Assembly: GCA_023630585.1 (NCBI GenBank)
Contig: CM042548.1
Span: forward strand, 6,687,027 to 6,751,026
Source: Cranoglanis bouderius
Lineage: Eukaryota > Chordata > Actinopteri > Siluriformes > Cranoglanididae
Reading direction: 5' to 3'
Length of the DNA: 64,000 nucleotides
Below the pieces are notes generated by a model. The model did not search any database. It worked only from the letters and a program-made list of their open reading frames with translations, and was not told where the DNA came from. A program made the position numbers and the translations under genes. Shown piece after piece: positions 63,101 to 64,000 of this stretch (positions are counted from its first letter, which is position 1; every line of letters begins with the position of its first letter).

Positions 63101-63535
63101 AGGTTGAGAGACAGTCCCACAGATAAAAGTGTTATTGCTAACGTGACAGCGCTCAGAGTTTGCACCTAAAATCAAACGGCAAAAAAGTCATGTTTAATGC
63201 CTCTCTACACAACTCGGCACGTCAAGCCCTATTTGAATAGATAAAGCTCTTACTTGCGTTAGCCACCCACCATGTGTTGAAGTCTACCATGAAAGTGTGT
63301 CTTCTGTTCTGCATAGCATCTTAAATGAATTAAGTTTTAAGAATTACATGAAGAACTACAAGCATCTTCAATTTTAATGTGTGTGCTTGGCTGTGTATCT
63401 GGTAGGGTAAAGTCTTCCCCAAGCTGCGTAAAAGAAACAGCACAGCTCGTTTGGTAGATCAGGACAGTGATGATGAGCCAGTTGCTGCAGACTACGTGTT
63501 CCGCATCGTTTACCCAGGACACCATCACGACTCCA
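24710..63535 (+). CDS. sgsm2: SGSM2 (RUTBC1), RUN/TBC Rab regulator, 5' part (runs off window)
   Basis: Eleven exons join in frame: 24710-24769, 32775-32850, 52058-52226, 57496-57663, 57794-57861, 58039-58187, 58807-58941, 60189-60313, 60425-60492, 62882-63045 and 63406-63535. They encode 437 residues and continue beyond the window. The start MGSATEEEFKEKLLWNVKRE matches SGSM2 rather than SGSM1. Residues from about 36 to 200 form the RUN domain (FVHEDSSHVIALC, RRAAGFLRSDKIAALFTKIG, KYYEKEAL, GPCALEYTKLKT, FWTDPSANELVQRH). The following region has YVESLHQNSR, LLYGKNNVLVQP, LKWTPNQLINGTLG and [20 protein letters not shown], also typical. Known SGSM2 binds Rab and Rap GTPases and is a GAP for RAB32/33-type Rabs through a C-terminal TBC domain, which is not in this window. 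Introns 1-3 are very long. Confidence 0.95.
25800..26070 (+). mobile_element. SINE, second subfamily
   Basis: The body contains GTTCTCCGGTTTCCTCCCACATCCCAAAAACA-type wording in part, then CATCCAGGGTGTATTCC, CCCAGTGTTCCTGGGATAGG and CCCTGACCAGAATAAAGCG. The tRNA-like head is decayed. Other members are at 4430, 28553, 39670, 49640 and 59579. Confidence 0.7.
26137..26721 (+). mobile_element. Non-autonomous Tc1-like element, 585 bp
   Basis: Perfectly placed inverted ends (CACTATATGGCCAAAAGTAT and its inverse) are flanked by TA at 26135-26136 and 26722-26723. The interior retains degraded pieces of a Tc1-type transposase C-terminal half in several frames. This is the best-preserved member of a family also seen at 385, 5340, 48881 and 60555. 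Confidence 0.9.
26910..26957. repeat. (CA)n microsatellite
   Basis: CA dinucleotide run of about 47 bases with one CG interruption. Confidence 0.95.
28084..28410 (+). mobile_element. tRNA-derived SINE, full length
   Basis: The plus strand shows the tRNA-like head (GTGGCTTAGCGATTAGAATG), a B-box-like GGGTTTGAATCCC, the GCGATGGGTTG core and the tail GGTACAGAAAATGAATGG. It is the same subfamily as 2604-2928 but more diverged. Confidence 0.8.
28553..28864 (-). mobile_element. SINE, second subfamily, with internal (CA)n
   Basis: On the minus strand it runs from a tRNA-like head (CACGGTGGCACAGTGGGT) through GGTTTCATCCCACCTCCCAAA to a GAATGAATGAA tail. A (CA)n array of about 44 bases at 28636-28679 has grown inside it. 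Confidence 0.75.
29145..29292 (-). mobile_element. tRNA-derived SINE fragment, third subfamily
   Basis: On the minus strand it reads GTGGTAGCTCAGTGGTTAA, a B-box-like region, then CCCTTAACCCTCAACTGCTC. The same subfamily is at 40850-41012 (plus strand) and about 23775-23920. Confidence 0.7.
30650..31950 (+). pseudogene. Decayed DIRS-like retrotransposon fragment (RT and tyrosine recombinase)
   Basis: Around 30810-31080 one frame reads VIPLGLLELRDFQKWFISLW, followed by LDS and AFSNKRGLLSTGAPS-like wording. This resembles the region after the RT/RNase H core in vertebrate DIRS elements (a PLG...MRxFQ-W...LxLDP-R pattern). Around 31755-31860 another frame reads LLESLRAPPYEPIQESEIKL then VSLKTLAV, which resembles the start of the DIRS tyrosine recombinase (a PPFEP...LK-LS-KTA pattern). 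Stops and frame changes separate the parts. No terminal repeats are recognised. The family call rests on two motif blocks in the right order. Confidence 0.55.
33353..33431. repeat. Compound trinucleotide repeat
   Basis: Runs of TTA, then GTA, then ATC follow each other in about 80 bases. Confidence 0.9.
33712..34117. mobile_element. hAT-type MITE, diverged
   Basis: The left end CAGTGGTTCTCAAACTTTTT is the classical hAT (Charlie-like) terminal sequence. The right end near TTTGCTGAGAACCATTAG is a weak inverse of it. I could not match an 8-base target duplication. No transposase is present. Confidence 0.6.
35847..36189 (+). mobile_element. tRNA-derived SINE, full length
   Basis: It has a head GTGGCTTAGTGATTACATTG, B box GGTTCGAATCC and tail GGTACAGAAAATAGATG. 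Imperfect direct repeats of 12 bases flank it (35835-35846 and 36190-36201, two mismatches). Confidence 0.85.
38695..38765. repeat. (CA)n-rich microsatellite
   Basis: CA dinucleotides interrupted by GG and TG steps over about 70 bases. Confidence 0.9.
39670..39965 (-). mobile_element. SINE, second subfamily
   Basis: On the minus strand it contains GTTTCCTCCCACCTCACAAAA, a core resembling TGGCCACGCTAAATTGCCTC and an AGTGTGTGAATGTGAGTG stretch. The head is partly recognisable near 39,950. Confidence 0.7.
40346..40672 (+). mobile_element. SINE-like repeat, fourth type
   Basis: It begins GCTCCTGAGTGGTGCAACAG, an A-box-like head, with a B-box-like GATCACAAGTTCAAAT. It continues through AGAGAGCACAATTGGCC and CTTTCCTCCGAGTGTGTT and ends in an AAAATAAATTAA tail. 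The structure fits a tRNA-headed SINE. The family name is not known to me. Confidence 0.6.
40850..41012 (+). mobile_element. tRNA-derived SINE, third subfamily
   Basis: The head reads GTGGTAGCTCAGTGGGCAAG. The B-box region is decayed. It continues AAGGCCCTTAACCCTCAACT, then CTCTGGATAAGGGCATCTGCC at the 3' end. Confidence 0.8.
42555..43095 (+). mobile_element. Non-autonomous Tc1-like element, 541 bp
   Basis: Short inverted ends (CAGTACTGTGTAAAAG and TTTGCACAGTACTG) are flanked by TA at 42553-42554 and 43096-43097. A small piece of transposase-like sequence remains. A T run near 42928-42951 is internal. Its sibling is at 46663-47173. Confidence 0.85.
44081..44441 (-). mobile_element. tRNA-derived SINE, full length
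   Basis: On the minus strand it has a decayed head (GGTATCTTAGTGGTTAGCAC), B box GGTTCGATTCCC and a tail ending in repeated GGAT. Flanks are ATCC-type simple repeats on both sides, perhaps from the tail and the target site. Confidence 0.8.
46663..47173 (+). mobile_element. Non-autonomous Tc1-like element, 511 bp
   Basis: This is a sibling of 42555-43095 with the same interior order, including AAGGCTGCTGGGTTTTGCTG. TA flanks it at 46661-46662 and 47174-47175. Two copies of one family only 3.6 kb apart suggest local hopping or preference. Confidence 0.85.
48213..48880. mobile_element. TIR element cut by a Tc1-like insertion
   Basis: The left part begins TACACTCAATAATACTGGGT and the body ends TTCCTAATAAAGTA. 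This resembles the right end of 23348-24106 (ATTAAAGTGG...). The rest of the right end is missing, because the next element begins at 48881. Confidence 0.6.
48881..49040 (+). mobile_element. Non-autonomous Tc1-like element, 5' fragment
   Basis: It starts CACTATATGGCCAAACGTAT directly after a TA at 48879-48880. It matches the family of 26137-26721 up to about 49040. The right end is lost. Confidence 0.8.
49245..49545 (-). mobile_element. tRNA-derived SINE with internal deletion
   Basis: On the minus strand the head reads GTGGCTTAGTGGTTGGCACG. The B box region is deleted; the core and the tail (GCGGTAGGGAAGACGGATAG) remain. Confidence 0.75.
49640..49722 (-). mobile_element. SINE fragment, second subfamily
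   Basis: On the minus strand it reads CTCCGGGGTTCCTGGTTCGAT with a B box, followed by TGACTGTGAGGAG. Only the head-proximal part is present. Confidence 0.6.
51005..51131. repeat. Repeat fragment followed by (CA)n
   Basis: Positions 51005-51075 contain CACTTATATAGCGCCTTTTA and CACAAAGCGCTTTACAC, a common fish repeat fragment. A CA array follows at about 51098-51131. Confidence 0.7.
52435..54054 (+). mobile_element. Tc1-like transposon, full length, long inverted repeats
   Basis: The ends CAGTATCTCATAAAAGTGAG and the inverse are flanked by TA at 52433-52434 and 54055-54056. The inverted repeats are about 240 bases each (52435-52675 and 53813-54054) and very similar, so the copy is fairly young. 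It begins 208 bases after the exon 3 donor. The transposase inside is broken. Confidence 0.95.
52809..53809 (+). pseudogene. Broken Tc1-like transposase, near full length
   Basis: ATG at 52809 opens a paired-like helix-turn-helix (ELSEDLKKRIVALHKDGLGY). An in-frame TGA interrupts at about 52988, and frameshifts follow near 53095 and after 53450. DDE landmarks are still readable in pieces: WSDETK near 53270, GGGSVMVWGCMSA near 53372 and a SPDLN region near 53600. The end reads to a TGA at 53807-53809. It cannot make a whole enzyme without repair. Confidence 0.9.
55710..56049 (-). mobile_element. tRNA-derived SINE with target-site duplication
   Basis: On the minus strand it has head GTGACTTGGTGGTTAGCACA, a decayed B box and tail GCGGTACAGAAAATGGATGG. 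It is flanked by 13-base direct repeats GCTTAATGCAATT / GCTTAATACAATT at 55697-55709 and 56050-56062. Confidence 0.85.
59579..59750 (-). mobile_element. SINE 3' fragment, second subfamily
   Basis: On the minus strand it carries AACCAGGGTGTATTCCCCAG, GTGTTCCTAGGATAG and the tail GTTACTGAAGATAAAAG. It lies in sgsm2 intron 7. Confidence 0.65.
60555..60755 (+). mobile_element. Non-autonomous Tc1-like element, 3' end only
   Basis: It matches the last 200 bases of 26137-26721, ending TCCACAAACTTTTGGCCATA then TCATG and TA at 60756-60757. It begins 63 bases after exon 9 of sgsm2. The left part is absent. Confidence 0.8.
60758..62234 (-). mobile_element. Tc1-like transposon, full length, in sgsm2 intron 9
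   Basis: The ends CAGTGGGTATAGAAAAGAAT and the inverse are flanked by TA at 60756-60757 and 62235-62236. Inverted repeats of about 220 bases cover 60758-60977 and about 62012-62234. The coding strand is minus. It abuts the previous element at the shared TA. Confidence 0.95.
60985..61841 (-). pseudogene. Broken Tc1-like transposase
   Basis: On the minus strand it starts at 61841 (MGGKALSKDLRDLL). It then appears in several frames, with the longest open part at 61421-60984 (146 residues). That part holds FQHDNDPKHTAK, PSQSPDLNPIENLLNDLK and a normal C-terminus. The N-terminal half has stops and frameshifts, so the copy is dead. Confidence 0.9.
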
Positions 63536-63584
63536 GTGAGTTAGCTCTGATGTTGCTTTCTTTCTCCTCTCAGCCATTTATCTG

Positions 63585-63610
63585 TTCATCCACCCATCCA
63601 TCCATCCATG
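63585..63610. repeat. (ATCC)n short tandem repeat
   Basis: Five or so CATC units at the start of intron 11 of sgsm2. The rest of the sequence to 64000 is intron with nothing recognisable. Confidence 0.8.
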
Positions 63611-64000
63611 CCTGGAAAGCCACTGCCACAGATTTTGGGATGCTAGTTTTGTTGTTTTTTTATCTTCTTATTTCCTGAATATGAAAGCTGCTGTAGAGGC
63701 TGCTGAAACAGATCTTTCCATCAGGTGTCAGAAATAATCATGCTAGGGTGTATGTGTGTGTTTAGTAATGTTGTACGAAAGTTATTAAGAATTAGTAACT
63801 ATAACATGGATTTGATTTACGAGACTGAGGGTCTGATGTACTCCGCTTTTAGTCCATTTAGTCCACACAATCTACTTGCTATGAGATGAGTGTCTTCATT
63901 GAATAAGAACTTCATTTGTTGATGGATTTGTCACTGAATGTTCATTTCCTTGTTATTCCTGAGCTTTTTGATGGCTCTCTGATTGCCCATTTCCACTATT

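Overview
This window is vertebrate nuclear DNA, almost certainly from a teleost fish. Genes are split by GT-AG introns, some very long. Coding exons match vertebrate TNFAIP1 and SGSM2. The introns are full of repeats typical of fish: several Tc1-like transposon families with TA target sites, tRNA-headed SINEs, a DIRS-like fossil, an APE-type LINE and (CA)n arrays. An ostariophysan such as a catfish is my guess from the repeat types, but I cannot prove it. I see no prokaryotic operon, CRISPR array, virus, rRNA or free-standing tRNA gene.

Layout. (1) Positions 1 to about 12,617 hold two near-identical head-to-tail copies of a block of about 4.9 kb. Each copy carries one minus-strand first coding exon of an unrecognised gene whose N-terminus looks like a mitochondrial targeting sequence. 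The right-hand copy alone contains a full-length, uninterrupted non-LTR retrotransposon (5724-8990) with a perfect 14-base target-site duplication; the left-hand copy keeps the empty site. (2) Positions 12,974-15,733 are upstream flank of tnfaip1. (3) Positions 15,734 to about 23,200 are tnfaip1 on the plus strand: six coding exons, 320 residues, and a 3' UTR with a polyadenylation signal. Its introns hold a broken Tc1 element and a large foldback element. (4) Positions 24,450-24,709 are a GC-rich promoter-like stretch. (5) Positions 24,710 to the right edge are the first eleven coding exons of sgsm2 on the plus strand. The N-terminal RUN domain is encoded here; the Rab-GAP (TBC) part must lie beyond the window. 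Its introns 1, 2 and 3 are about 8.0, 19.2 and 5.3 kb and hold most of the repeats.

The two identified genes are not a pathway unit. TNFAIP1 is a BTB substrate adaptor for CUL3 ubiquitin ligase that acts on RhoA. SGSM2 is a RUN/TBC regulator of Rab GTPases. Both touch small GTPase control, but adjacency is the only link seen here.

The most useful observations are: the tandem block, which may be a real young duplication or two haplotypes wrongly joined in the assembly; the possibly competent LINE with a structured 5' leader; adjacent and nested TA-target insertions; and a decayed tyrosine-recombinase (DIRS-like) element in sgsm2 intron 1. I did not find a convincing new multi-gene system.
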